Position numbers and translations under genes: made by a program. Below, piece by piece: positions 36,766 through 46,064 of a stretch of DNA of 64,000 nt. The notes beneath the pieces are model-generated. The model saw only the letters and a program-made list of their open reading frames with translations, was not told the origin of the DNA and searched no databases. Position 1 is the stretch's first letter; each line of letters begins with the position of its first letter. This stretch comes from Sphingobacterium spiritivorum (GTDB taxonomy: Bacteria > Bacteroidota > Bacteroidia > Sphingobacteriales > Sphingobacteriaceae), in contig NZ_CP068082.1 in the NCBI RefSeq assembly GCF_016724845.1, forward strand, positions 930,001 to 994,000, in the 5' to 3' direction.

Positions 36766-38349
36766 TTATCCCCGGTCATAGAGACAGCAACTCGGTAAGT
36801 CGTCATAAACCGCCTTGGGAGCCTTGTCCAGCTCTGTATCGTGACCAACATTAGCAATAGCTTTGCTTATGGCACTTTTTGAGGTTACTTTTGAATCGAA
36901 ATCCAAATGGATAACTTTGGCATTAACATCCCAGTTTGCGGAAATCACCCCCTTGACACTTTTGGCCGCTTTCTCAATCCGGCTTTTGCACATTTCACAA
37001 TTTCCTGATACTTTCAACATATCATGGGTCTTATTGACATTGGTTTGAGCATCGCCATGCTGATGTCCGGCAGCCGATGCTGCGCCATCGTTATTCATCA
37101 TACTGATTTTACCTTCCAGCTGGGCACTTGCATCAACGGTGAAAGCTCCCTTGGTCACGATTTCCTCGCCATTTTCCAGCCCCGACATAACAACATATTG
37201 GTCGCCCAATGAGGGGCCCAAGACGATCTCCCGAAGTTTAAAAGCAGGCGTGGATGTATTTGGCTGTTTTACGTAAACTATGGAGCGCTTCCCTGTCCAT
37301 AAAACCGCCGACTTGGGAATGACCAACTCATCGTTGTAGCCCTTTAAAGGAGCAGTGATCCTTGCTGTTGCATACATTTCAGGTTTGAGATTGCGATCCC
37401 GGTTATCGGCTTCGACCCTGATTTTTGCCGTTCTTGAATTGGCATCAAGGATAGGGTTAATAAAGGCAATCCGCCCATTATAGACTTTTCCGGGCAAACT
37501 CCGTAATGTATATTCCAGCTGATCTCCCACCTTTAGAAATGGCAGATCTGTTTCATACGCATCAAAAACCGCCCATAACTTGGAAAGGTTTGAAATGGTG
37601 TACAAGACGCTCCCTTGGCCGATATAATCGCCCGGGTTTACATTTTTTGCTATGACAACACCACTTGTATTCGCATATATATTGACGTAGGGTGAAACTT
37701 CGTTGGATGTCAATATTTTGCTTATCTGATCCTCTGACACCTTCCATAAACTCAGCTTCTCTTTCGCGGCATCCAATAGGAGGGGCTGCATATCCTGCAA
37801 TTTTGCAGCTTCGAGCAATTCTTGCTGCGCCGTCAATAAATCAGGCGAATAGATTTTGGCTATCAGTTGTCCTTCTCTTACCGACTCGCCAGTAAAGGTT
37901 ACGTAAAGATTTTCAATACGGCCATTGACATGCGATGTTTGGGATTGTTGTAAACGTTCGTCCACCTGAATAGTCCCATACAGTTGGACATCTTTAACAG
38001 CGTCTTGGTGGCCGACAATCGAAGTCTGGATATTCGCCAATGCTATGGCTTCTTCTGACATCTGGATGGCGTCATCGTCAATTACATCATCACCTCCCCC
38101 GGATGATTTCAAGGGAATTAGATCCATTGCACATATCGGGCATTTCCCCGGTTTATCCATTCTGATCTGGGGGTGCATGGAGCAAGTCCATACTGTTTCC
38201 CCGTCCTCGGTCACTTCCATTTCAAGGTCATGGCTGTGATCATGGGACGAATTCCCGCCAAATATCGCCCAGCCAAGCAGTAGTCCGGACAATAATATAA
38301 CCCCGTAAGTTACCGCCTTATTTCTAAAAATATTTTTCAGTTTATTCAT
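36766..38349 (-). CDS. cusB: CusB-like periplasmic adaptor of an RND metal efflux system
   Basis: 527 residues from the ATG at 38349 (an upstream TTG is less likely). A signal-anchor (YGVILLSGLLLGWAIFG) is followed by a heavy-metal-binding domain (WTCSMHPQIRMDKPGKCPIC). The membrane-fusion core covers about 95-400 (DERLQQSQTSHVNGRIENLY, GDYIGQGSVLYTISNLSKLW). The end carries an HMA domain (LKVSGNCEMCKSRIEKAAKS) and a CC-containing tail, so the adaptor has three metal-binding units. It links CusA to the outer-membrane channel and probably delivers Cu(I). It is the third gene of cusA-cusC-cusB. Confidence 0.93.
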   Translation of the reverse strand: MNKLKNIFRNKAVTYGVILLSGLLLGWAIFGGNSSHDHSHDLEMEVTEDGETVWTCSMHPQIRMDKPGKCPICAMDLIPLKSSGGGDDVIDDDAIQMSEEAIALANIQTSIVGHQDAVKDVQLYGTIQVDERLQQSQTSHVNGRIENLYVTFTGESVREGQLIAKIYSPDLLTAQQELLEAAKLQDMQPLLLDAAKEKLSLWKVSEDQISKILTSNEVSPYVNIYANTSGVVIAKNVNPGDYIGQGSVLYTISNLSKLWAVFDAYETDLPFLKVGDQLEYTLRSLPGKVYNGRIAFINPILDANSRTAKIRVEADNRDRNLKPEMYATARITAPLKGYNDELVIPKSAVLWTGKRSIVYVKQPNTSTPAFKLREIVLGPSLGDQYVVMSGLENGEEIVTKGAFTVDASAQLEGKISMMNNDGAASAAGHQHGDAQTNVNKTHDMLKVSGNCEMCKSRIEKAAKSVKGVISANWDVNAKVIHLDFDSKVTSKSAISKAIANVGHDTELDKAPKAVYDDLPSCCLYDRG

Positions 38350-38374
38350 TGCTAAGAATTTCAAAATAATTGCA

Positions 38375-39841
38375 TTATTTATGGTCTGCTAATAATTTTT
38401 TTATTGACACAACCATCGTATTATAGTTGGCAAGGGCCTCAGCTTTCCTAAGCTGATAATCCAATAATTGCCGCTGCACCTGAATAACGTTGGTCAAGTC
38501 ACTTTTGCCTGTAACGAACTCTTTTACGATCAGGTTATATGTCGTTTGGGCGAGCGTAGTTTGTTTTTCGTACAGCTCGATGGCACGCTGAGCATCATCC
38601 AGTTGGCTTTTGAGACTGTAAAACTCGCTTTTCAAAGTGTTGAAGGTGTTTTTAAAGTTCTCTTCGCTTGATTTTCGCCATAGCCTGCTTTCGTTTTGCT
38701 GGGCATTGTATTTTTTACGGAAGAGTGGCAGGCTCACTGAAACCATAGGCATGACCATATCCTTACCGTTCATCCCGTCCATGGCCAGCATTGAATTATT
38801 CGTCCTTCCCACAACCATGTATTCCACACCGATACCAATCATGGGATAACTCATTTTCCGATCCATTTCCGCTTTTGCCTTAAATGCCAAGCCTTCTTCG
38901 GCAATCATTTCAAGCATGGGGTTGTTTGCCTCAATAACCCTTAGTGCCTCTTCCTCGCTATATAAAAAATTCAGCTTGTGGATCTCTTGTCCCAGCATGA
39001 CCTTTTCAGTTGCTTCCCGATTCAACAATGCATTGAATTTTGCTTTTTCGGCTTTAATCTGAGCATGTAAACTTTCAATGTTATTTTCAATTTCGACAAT
39101 TTCCAATTGGATACGAAGCACCTCTGACATACCCGATCCGGAGCCACCTTCCATTGCTCCCATGCCACCACCGGACGGCATACTCATATTCTGATTAGTA
39201 GCAGGAGCTGAATTGCCTCCTCCCATACTCATCCCTCCCATACCCGATGAAGCACTAGATCTGGTTGGTGAGGAAGGCGTATTACTGCTTACGACGGGTG
39301 CTACACTTGATTGTGAGGTGCTTGAGGGCGCAGAGAATTTCCGTATTGCCAATTGTTCCAATTGTTTTAGAAACACTTGGTTTTCCTGATTATTCTTGAG
39401 TTGCTCGTTCAATTTTTGCATCGTGTACCACTGTGTGCTGACCTGAAGGATCAGATTATTTATGGCTTCCCGATACTGTTGATCTTGCATATTGGCCATA
39501 TGTGTAGCCTCTGTGCGAGCTGCTTTTCTCGTGCCGAACCATGGAAACATTTGCATCAAGCTCACATTTCCAATAGAACGCCCTCCTATAATTTCCATAG
39601 GCATCGTATATGCTTCCATGGACAATTCGGGGTCTTGGTATGCTCCGGCTTGCGGAATTTTTTCAAGGTATGCCTCATGCGCATACTTTTGTGATTTTAC
39701 ACCCGGATTATTTTCGATTGCGACTTGTATATAATAGGACAGCGAATCGGTGGGGTAGTCTTGGGCTAAAGCTTGCGAAAAAATGCTTAAGCTTGTTAAT
39801 ACAGCCACGGTTATATACCGATTTATCTTATTCGTTTTCAT
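38375..39841 (-). CDS. cusC: CusC/TolC-like outer-membrane channel with a Met/Gly/Ser-rich insert
   Basis: 488 residues with a signal peptide (VLTSLSIFSQALA, then Q). Long helices as in TolC-family channels (ENNPGVKSQKYAHEAYLEKI, FPWFGTRKAARTEATHMANM). Between about 180 and 250 lies a low-complexity insert rich in Ser, Gly, Met and Pro (SSASSGMGGMSMGGGNSAPA, QNMSMPSGGGMGAMEGGSGS) that ordinary TolC proteins lack. The Met residues recall Cu(I)-binding Met motifs of copper pumps. The start overlaps the cusA stop by 14 bp, and cusB follows 25 bp later. It forms the outer-membrane exit for copper or silver. Confidence 0.92.
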   Translation of the reverse strand: MKTNKINRYITVAVLTSLSIFSQALAQDYPTDSLSYYIQVAIENNPGVKSQKYAHEAYLEKIPQAGAYQDPELSMEAYTMPMEIIGGRSIGNVSLMQMFPWFGTRKAARTEATHMANMQDQQYREAINNLILQVSTQWYTMQKLNEQLKNNQENQVFLKQLEQLAIRKFSAPSSTSQSSVAPVVSSNTPSSPTRSSASSGMGGMSMGGGNSAPATNQNMSMPSGGGMGAMEGGSGSGMSEVLRIQLEIVEIENNIESLHAQIKAEKAKFNALLNREATEKVMLGQEIHKLNFLYSEEEALRVIEANNPMLEMIAEEGLAFKAKAEMDRKMSYPMIGIGVEYMVVGRTNNSMLAMDGMNGKDMVMPMVSVSLPLFRKKYNAQQNESRLWRKSSEENFKNTFNTLKSEFYSLKSQLDDAQRAIELYEKQTTLAQTTYNLIVKEFVTGKSDLTNVIQVQRQLLDYQLRKAEALANYNTMVVSIKKLLADHK

Positions 39842-42800
39842 TCGCTATATTTTTATTATTTTTTCTATTTTCTTTTTTAGTGGCAGATTCCCTCCACCAG
39901 CACTGGAATACTGGAACCACAAACATGGTCATGGATTGGATCAGCATGCCGCCGAAAGTCGGGATGGCCATTGGTACCATGATTTCCGCACCTTTACCGG
40001 TAGAGGTCAGGACAGGCAGTAAGGCGATCAGTGCTGTAGCAGTGGTCATCGCTGCCGGTCTGACACGCTTTAAGCCTGCGTATATGACTGCTTCCCGTAT
40101 TTCATCTTTTGTTCTGGGGTTCCGTGCTTCAAATGTATCGTGGATGTATGTTCCCATTAATACACCATCACTCGTCGCCAGTCCGAACAGGGCGATAAAT
40201 CCTACCCAAACGGCAATGCTGAGATTGATGCTGTGCATCTGGAACAGATCCCTCATATTTGTCCCTCCGACAGAGAAATCCATAAACCAAGGCTGTCCGT
40301 AAAGCCACAACAAAATAAAACCTCCTGCAAGAGCTACAAAAACACCGGAAAAATGAATTAACGATGCTGTAACCGTTCGGAACTGAAAGTAGAGAATTAC
40401 TAAAATGGCTAACAAACTCAGTGGTATAATAAGCATTAGCCTTTTTGCGGCACGTTCTTGCTGTTCATAATTTCCGGCAAACTTATACGTCACCCCGTTG
40501 GGTAAATCCAGTTCTCCAGACGCTATTTTTTCCTTTAGGAGTTGATCCGCTTCGTATACTACGTCGACTTCCGCTATGCCACTTTTTTTATCAAAGATTA
40601 CATAACCCAACAAAAAGGTATTTTCACTTTGGATCATCTGAGCGCCCTTGGCATATTCAACATCCACCACATCCCCCAATGGAATCTGAGCTCCTGTAGC
40701 TGTCGGAATGATTATTTTTCGCAACGCATCCGGGTCATCCCGTAATTCTCGTGGGTAGCGCAGGCGAACGGGAAACCGTTCCCGGCCTTCGACTGTAGTG
40801 GTCAACGTCATACCGCCGACTGCCGCACTGATTACTTCCTGAAGCTCGGCAACGGTAATACCGTATCTGGCCATTCTATCCCGGTTCAGATGGATTTCGA
40901 TATAGGGTGCGCCAACAGCCCTGTCGTAGAAAACGGTCGATGGCATAACAGATGGAACATCCTTTAAGGCTGCTTCCAAGGCCTTGCCACCGATTTCAAT
41001 CGACTCCAGATCCGGACCCGAAACCTTTAGCCCCATCGGAGCCCTCATTCCCGTAGAAAGCATTACCATTCTCGCTTCTATCGGTTGCAACTTAGGAGCG
41101 GAAGTCAATCCGGGCAGATGGGAAACATTGACGATCTCTTGCCATATATCGTCGGCCTTTTTAATTTCAGGACGCCATCTGCGGAAAAATTTTCCGCTTT
41201 TATCTTCAATCAGACTGTCCCGTGGTATGGAACGGAAACCATCGGAAACAGCATAGGTCTTGTCACCTTTCAACACGAATTCTCCGGAACTGTTTACCTT
41301 GAACCTTTCACGATGCCCGTCTTCATCCAGATAAAATTCCGGGATATAATTGATCGTATTTTCAAACATCTGTGTAGGAGCCGGATCAAGTGCAGAATTC
41401 ACACGGCCCCATTTTCCTACGATAAGTTCGACTTCCGGTATGTTTTGAATACGTTTATCAAGTGTTCTGATCAATTGCAGGTTTTGTTCAATCCCAGTAT
41501 GCGGCATACTGGTGGGCATCAAAAGGAAAGAACCTTCATTGAGGCTTGGCATAAATTCCTCCCCGATACCGGGAAATGTTTCGGTGGATTTTTGCCAGAA
41601 GGCAGTCTCCCGAAATGATTTCCAACCTGTCTTTTCGAAGCCATTTGCAACAAAACCAAAACTCTTCTCTACGCCCATCCATGCTAACATTCCGAATAAT
41701 AAAGTAATGATAGGGATGGCCATGAATTTCCACCGGTTGGAAAGTGACCATCGAAGAATCTGTTCATAATAGATCACCAATGCCCATAACATTCCCAGGA
41801 TGGAACCAATGGCAAAGAATACGAACACAAAGTTAAGTGTGGTGCTTGCCTGCGTGCCGAGTGGCAGCCACTCAACCGTCAGGTAATACATCGCTACAAA
41901 AAGTGTGATAGCTACATTAACGTAGTTGGCAATTTTTTCTCCTTTCCTTCTTGGTGTAAACAGGTTGTTGACTCCGATCAAAGTCAATGCGAACGCGACA
42001 AAAACACCTGTATAGATCCAAAGAGCGATACCGGCAACTACCAAAACGTAGTTGGCTATCCGGCGAACTTTACTCCCATTGATACGGATTGAAAATATAT
42101 AATAAGCCAGTGTTGGCAAGATAATAATGCCTAACACAAAGGCTGAAACCAAAGCAAAGGTTTTGGTGTATGCCAAGGGACCGAACAACTTACCTTCTTG
42201 TGCTTCCATCATAAAAACAGGTAAAAAGCTGATGATCGTGGTGAGCATCGCCGTTGACAAAGCACCCGACACTTCCGCAACAGCGGTGGAAATCAAGTTT
42301 ACAAAGGCTTTCCCCCGACTCTCAACACCCTTGGCTTTTTCTTCATCCATATGGCGTAGTATGCTTTCGATAAAGACAATCCCCACATCCACCATGACCC
42401 CAATGGCAATGGCGATTCCCGAAAGGGCAACGATATTCGCCTCGACCCCCATTTGTTTCATGATTATGAAGGTCGCCAGTACGCCAATGGGCAAGATACT
42501 GGATATAAGAATCGATGCTCGCAGGTTGATCACCAGCACGATCACAACGATAATACAGATCAGGATTTCGTGTGCTAAAGCATTTTCCAGCGTCCCGATG
42601 GTTTCCTGGATTAAACCCGAGCGGTCATAAAACGGAACGACGGTGACTTTTGAAATAGTCCCATCCTCTAATGTTTTTTGAGGGAAACCTGCCTCCATTT
42701 CTTTGATCTTCGCCTTGACATTATTGATGACTTCCATGGGGTTGGTTCCATGCCGGGCAACTACTACACCGCCAACTGCTTCCACGCCTTCCTTATCCAA

Positions 42801-43679
42801 TCCACCGCGTCGTGTGGAGGGTCCCAAATTGACAAACCCAACGTCTTTTATCTTTACGGGAACATTATTGCGCACAGCCACTACGGCATCTTCAAGATCC
42901 TGGACACTTTTAAGGTAGCCCAATCCACGCACCAGATATTCCGCTTTGTTTATTTCGATCGTCTCTGCACCGATATCCAGGTTGCTGTTTTGGATAGCCG
43001 ACATGATATCCATTACGGATACATTGTATGCGCGCATCGCATCTGGATTGATATCGACTTGGTATTCTTTTACGAAACCTCCGATGGAAGCCACTTCGGA
43101 AACCCCTTCCGATGCTGCCAAATTATATTTGGCATAGAAATCCTGAATCGTGCGCAGCTCATCGGGGTCCCAGCCTCCTGTAGGTTTTCCGGTTTCGGGA
43201 TTGCGTCCCTCCAGTGTATACCAAAAGACCTGCCCCAAAGCAGTGGCATCCGGCCCGAGCGTGGGCGTTACATCGGATGGTAATGTGCCGGCAGGCAATG
43301 AATTCAGTTTTTCCAGAATACGGGAACGGCTCCAATAAAACTCAACATCCTCTTCAAAAATGACATAGAGGAAGGACATGCCGAACATCGAACTGCTCCG
43401 GATTGTTTTTACGCCGGGGATGCCCAGTAAGGAGGTCGTGAGTGGATAGGTAATCTGCTCCTGTATATCTTTGGGAGACCTCCCCATCCATTCGGTCGCA
43501 ACAATTTGCTGGTTCTCCCCAATGTTCGGAATCGCATCGACCGGCACAGGATCGCTCGGCAACGCATTTTGATGCCAATTAAAGGGCGCTGTAATCAGCC
43601 CCCATATAAGGACAACCACAAGTAATAACAGTGTTATTACTCGGTTCTCCAAAAAATATTTGATAATTTTTTTAAGCAT
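39828..43679 (-). CDS. cusA: CusA/CzcA-family RND metal efflux pump
   Basis: 1283 residues, an inner-membrane pump. It starts LKKIIKYFLENRVITLLLLV and has the RND signatures NIGENQQIVATEWMGRSPKD, VDVGIVFIESILRH in helix 4 and GLATSDGVLMGTYIHDTFEA near the end. The Met-containing sites typical of Cu/Ag pumps are plausible in the periplasmic domain (MLSTGMRAPMGLKVSG). It is longer than E. coli CusA (1047) because of a large insert around residues 560-830, common in Bacteroidota homologues (QMFENTINYIPEFYLDEDGH). It overlaps cusC by 14 bp, so cusA, cusC and cusB form one operon. Cu/Ag specificity is inferred from context. Confidence 0.94.
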   Translation of the reverse strand: MLKKIIKYFLENRVITLLLLVVVLIWGLITAPFNWHQNALPSDPVPVDAIPNIGENQQIVATEWMGRSPKDIQEQITYPLTTSLLGIPGVKTIRSSSMFGMSFLYVIFEEDVEFYWSRSRILEKLNSLPAGTLPSDVTPTLGPDATALGQVFWYTLEGRNPETGKPTGGWDPDELRTIQDFYAKYNLAASEGVSEVASIGGFVKEYQVDINPDAMRAYNVSVMDIMSAIQNSNLDIGAETIEINKAEYLVRGLGYLKSVQDLEDAVVAVRNNVPVKIKDVGFVNLGPSTRRGGLDKEGVEAVGGVVVARHGTNPMEVINNVKAKIKEMEAGFPQKTLEDGTISKVTVVPFYDRSGLIQETIGTLENALAHEILICIIVVIVLVINLRASILISSILPIGVLATFIIMKQMGVEANIVALSGIAIAIGVMVDVGIVFIESILRHMDEEKAKGVESRGKAFVNLISTAVAEVSGALSTAMLTTIISFLPVFMMEAQEGKLFGPLAYTKTFALVSAFVLGIIILPTLAYYIFSIRINGSKVRRIANYVLVVAGIALWIYTGVFVAFALTLIGVNNLFTPRRKGEKIANYVNVAITLFVAMYYLTVEWLPLGTQASTTLNFVFVFFAIGSILGMLWALVIYYEQILRWSLSNRWKFMAIPIITLLFGMLAWMGVEKSFGFVANGFEKTGWKSFRETAFWQKSTETFPGIGEEFMPSLNEGSFLLMPTSMPHTGIEQNLQLIRTLDKRIQNIPEVELIVGKWGRVNSALDPAPTQMFENTINYIPEFYLDEDGHRERFKVNSSGEFVLKGDKTYAVSDGFRSIPRDSLIEDKSGKFFRRWRPEIKKADDIWQEIVNVSHLPGLTSAPKLQPIEARMVMLSTGMRAPMGLKVSGPDLESIEIGGKALEAALKDVPSVMPSTVFYDRAVGAPYIEIHLNRDRMARYGITVAELQEVISAAVGGMTLTTTVEGRERFPVRLRYPRELRDDPDALRKIIIPTATGAQIPLGDVVDVEYAKGAQMIQSENTFLLGYVIFDKKSGIAEVDVVYEADQLLKEKIASGELDLPNGVTYKFAGNYEQQERAAKRLMLIIPLSLLAILVILYFQFRTVTASLIHFSGVFVALAGGFILLWLYGQPWFMDFSVGGTNMRDLFQMHSINLSIAVWVGFIALFGLATSDGVLMGTYIHDTFEARNPRTKDEIREAVIYAGLKRVRPAAMTTATALIALLPVLTSTGKGAEIMVPMAIPTFGGMLIQSMTMFVVPVFQCWWRESATKKENRKNNKNIANENE

Positions 43680-43772
43680 AACATATACATTGTTTACATT
43701 TTAATATCAGATACCAGCCTACAGAAATCGACCGGTACCTGATATTTGAATTTCAAATCTTAATCAGCGTTT

Positions 43773-44345
43773 TTACTTCAGTTCTTCCTGAACTTCACCA
43801 CATGTTAGCATATCTTCACCATAGTAAGGGTTTTTGACCTCTTTGCTATCGCTTAACCAATATGCTCCTTTGTTGTCATCGTACATCGAGCAAAAAATCT
43901 TGTACATGGGCTTTTCGGTGCCGAATTCTTTTGTTATATCATAAAAATCCTTGCTCAAGATCACTAAATGTTCTCTTTGATGAGCGATATTGCCTATGTT
44001 ATCACCTATGTGCTCCGAATGTTCCTGAATATCAGCAGCGATGTCATCGAAGGTGCTTTTCTGTTCTGCACTAAAGCCCTCGGTATTAATCTTGGGGAGT
44101 GCTTCCAGCATGCCTTTAGCTGCATTTGCGGCTTCTTTATCATTATCGGAAGACAAAGCAAAAGTCAGGTGCTGGTAATGGGAAAAAAGTTCCGAAAAAG
44201 TTCCCTGGTCGCTTGCAGCGTTGCTTTCGTTGGATACCGTTGTTTCAGTATGGACGTCGCTTTCTGATTTTTTTTCAGAAGCGCCATTGCATGCTGCCAA
44301 GGTCAATAAGGATGAGGCTAGTAAGCCTACAAATAAATGTTTCAT
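43773..44345 (-). CDS. DUF3347 family lipoprotein, probable metal-binding accessory
   Basis: 190 residues from the ATG at 44345. Lipobox LLTLAAC followed by NGASEKKSES. The mature region carries a DUF3347 fold: FSELFSHYQHLTFALSSDND, TFDDIAADIQEHSEHIGD, and the C-terminal CSMYDDNKGAYWLSDSKEVK with a CG(x)VQEELK end (MLTCGEVQEELK). DUF3347 proteins recur in Bacteroidota copper/silver efflux clusters. Two more Cys and several His near conserved turns could bind Cu(I). It lies 93 bp upstream of cusA on the same strand. A paralogue is at 44805-45371. Confidence 0.85.
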   Translation of the reverse strand: MKHLFVGLLASSLLTLAACNGASEKKSESDVHTETTVSNESNAASDQGTFSELFSHYQHLTFALSSDNDKEAANAAKGMLEALPKINTEGFSAEQKSTFDDIAADIQEHSEHIGDNIGNIAHQREHLVILSKDFYDITKEFGTEKPMYKIFCSMYDDNKGAYWLSDSKEVKNPYYGEDMLTCGEVQEELK

Positions 44346-44369
44346 TGTCATGATTTCTGTTTTTAATAA

Positions 44370-44795
44370 TTAAAATTGATTTATGTAATTTGTATATGTA
44401 GTATTATTTTCAAAATATGATACTTCCCCGTTGTTGCCCGTAATTGCTATTATAGCAGTCGCTTTATCTATCTGCTTTTTGGAAAATGGATCTATGGCAA
44501 CGCGTGTAGAAGGATCTTTTGGAATACGTTCTTTACACATCTGGCAACATCCGTAATATATTTTTCCTTCAAAATTTACCTCAAATTGCTTTTTGCCCAT
44601 GTATTCATTGTTGACCATGCATACCTCTTCCGACGGAACTACATCGCCCATTTCAAAGGCATTGTGGTCACGGGTATTTGTATTTGAGCTTTTTGAAGTA
44701 TATGTATTGTCTTGCACCTTTAGTGTAGGGTTATTGTTGCATGAACTAAATATGACTACAATAGAAGTAACGATCCCAATCAATAGACATCTCAT
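44370..44795 (-). CDS. Small lipoprotein with a Cys-rich YHS/TRASH-like site
   Basis: 141 residues with lipobox VVIFSSC. The middle contains YYGCCQMCKERIPKDPSTRV, with a CCxxC cluster followed by a KQIDKATAII-like strand reminiscent of YHS/TRASH metal-binding domains. An earlier MVNNEYMGK segment is also typical of YHS domains. Such domains bind heavy metals on secreted or membrane proteins. It lies between two DUF3347 genes, 10 bp before the next start, in one apparent operon. The YHS relation is suggestive, not certain. Confidence 0.68.
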   Translation of the reverse strand: MRCLLIGIVTSIVVIFSSCNNNPTLKVQDNTYTSKSSNTNTRDHNAFEMGDVVPSEEVCMVNNEYMGKKQFEVNFEGKIYYGCCQMCKERIPKDPSTRVAIDPFSKKQIDKATAIIAITGNNGEVSYFENNTTYTNYINQF

Positions 44796-44804
44796 AATGG
44801 CTGA

Positions 44805-45371
44805 CTAATTTAATTTTTCAATAGTACTACCGCAGGTCAGCATTTTTGAACCGTAATACGGGTTTTTGATATCCGTACTTTTACTTAACCAAGTTGCACC
44901 TTTGCCATCGTTGTACATCGGGCAGTTTTGGTAGTACATAGTTGTTTTTTGCTTTGATGCGTTTGCCAATTCATTGACATTCTTAGAAAGTAGGGCAAAT
45001 GCCCTCCGTTGCTTTACGACGTCTTTCGATTTCGAGATGTTTTCTGTGTTTAAAGACAGTTCCTTCATGACCTTCATCCATACGGTATGCTCTTTGGGAG
45101 AAAGTTCACCCATATCCACTGTTTTAATAACTGTGGCTAATTCAGTAGCATTTGAAGATGCTATATTTACATCTGCGTTTACCAAAGCATCTTTTATGGA
45201 AAAATACTTGTCAAATACGGCATGTAATTGTGATAAATTTTGTGATGGAATATTCTTTGCTTGAGCTGTTCCACCATGGTTGTGATGTTGCTCGTTCTGG
45301 TTTTGCGCAAAGCTGTTTGCTGCGGATAGTAATACGGTGATTACCATCAATATTTTTGATATTGATTTCAT
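44805..45371 (-). CDS. DUF3347 family secreted protein
   Basis: 188 residues with a signal peptide (MKSISKILMVITVLLSAANS, then FAQN). A His-containing mature start (QNEQHHNHGGTAQ) leads into the DUF3347 domain, which ends PMYNDGKGATWLSKSTDIKN and MLTCGSTIEKLN, closely matching the paralogue at 43773. The first residues are almost identical to those of the TonB receptor at 46065-48473 (MKSISKILMAIAILLSTENI), because both gene starts lie in a duplicated segment. It probably binds Cu(I) or Ag(I) in the periplasm. The partner may be CusB. Confidence 0.85.
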   Translation of the reverse strand: MKSISKILMVITVLLSAANSFAQNQNEQHHNHGGTAQAKNIPSQNLSQLHAVFDKYFSIKDALVNADVNIASSNATELATVIKTVDMGELSPKEHTVWMKVMKELSLNTENISKSKDVVKQRRAFALLSKNVNELANASKQKTTMYYQNCPMYNDGKGATWLSKSTDIKNPYYGSKMLTCGSTIEKLN

Positions 45372-45408
45372 TTGGAACCTTATTAAGTATTAAAAATGGT
45401 AAATAATC

Positions 45409-45428
45409 AAAAGCCAGATCTGGCTTTT
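45409..45428 (-). terminator. Perfect 20-bp palindromic hairpin after the first Cys-rich gene
   Basis: AAAAGCCAGATCTGGCTTTT is a perfect palindrome 70 bp after the stop of the minus-strand Cys-rich gene and before the DUF3347 start. A similar hairpin occupies the same place in the duplicated segment at 48508-48527. A T-run at the stem end fits a terminator for the Cys-rich transcript. Confidence 0.6.
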
Positions 45429-45498
45429 AATAAAACATGTATTGCGGATAGGTGCAAAATCAACCGATTTCGCACACCTATGGCTATACAGTACTAAT

Positions 45499-45885
45499 TT
45501 AACTTATTTTAGGCGGTTGCCAAATGGAAGATTCCCCTGTAGAATAAAAGGGTTCTTTGTATAAAGGGTATGATTTTTTACTTTTAGAAAAAACAGGATT
45601 TTGAGCGTTCCTAAAAAATGGGGGTGTTGCAGAAAAACTATTAGAAGAGCTGTGGCAGGACGTAGGTCCACAATTTCCAGAGCATTCATTGCTCGTGTCA
45701 TCCTTAGACTTACAGCAGTCTTTCTCACATTGATCTTCTGAATGATGCTGCTTGTTGGCACTGCAACATGACTTCTCCTTGATAACAATTTCTTTGGAAT
45801 GCGATTTACACGCATAGGATTGCATTGGGATTATAAAAAAGCCCAATAAGCATATAATCATTAATATGTTTATCCTTTTTAACAT
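45499..45885 (-). CDS. Cys-rich secreted protein, copy 1
   Basis: 128 residues with a signal peptide (MLKRINILMIICLLGFFIIP, then MQSYAC). The mature region is rich in Cys, His and Lys: SCCSANKQHHSEDQCEKDCC, then NECSGNCGPTSCHSS. No known domain is apparent. The spacing of CC, CxxxC and CxxxxxCxxxxxC suggests disulfides or metal binding. The last third (KSYPLYKEPF, SSIWQPPKIS) is conserved with the paralogue at 48596-48982. It lies upstream of the DUF3347 genes on the same strand. I do not recognise the family; a periplasmic metal-binding role is inferred. Confidence 0.72.
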   Translation of the reverse strand: MLKRINILMIICLLGFFIIPMQSYACKSHSKEIVIKEKSCCSANKQHHSEDQCEKDCCKSKDDTSNECSGNCGPTSCHSSSNSFSATPPFFRNAQNPVFSKSKKSYPLYKEPFYSTGESSIWQPPKIS

Positions 45886-46064
45886 GTAAAAAACAAAAAA
45901 ACTATTGCAAAGATAATGGTATTTTTCAAACCGGTTCGTTTTTTTTGAAATAAATGGCAGATAAGTTTCTCTTATCCGCCATTTACTTTTATTCCATGAG
46001 CATTATAGTGTCAGTTACATTTCCTGCTAGCGTTCTTTTAAATCTTTCACTCAATAATATCGAA

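Larger units (their letters stand above)
45290..45910. repeat. Duplicated segment, copy A: DUF3347 start, hairpin, Cys-rich gene
   Basis: This stretch and 48405-49000 are homologous throughout: the gene start (MKSISKILM), the palindromic hairpin, a shared tract after it (CTATGGCTATACAGTA) and the whole Cys-rich gene. Boundaries are approximate because I aligned by eye. Divergence of the Cys-rich proteins indicates an old duplication. Confidence 0.8.

Noticed and set aside
39610..40302. Open frame of 230 codons opposite the start of cusC and the end of cusA
   Set aside because: It crosses two real genes antisense and has no recognisable domain.
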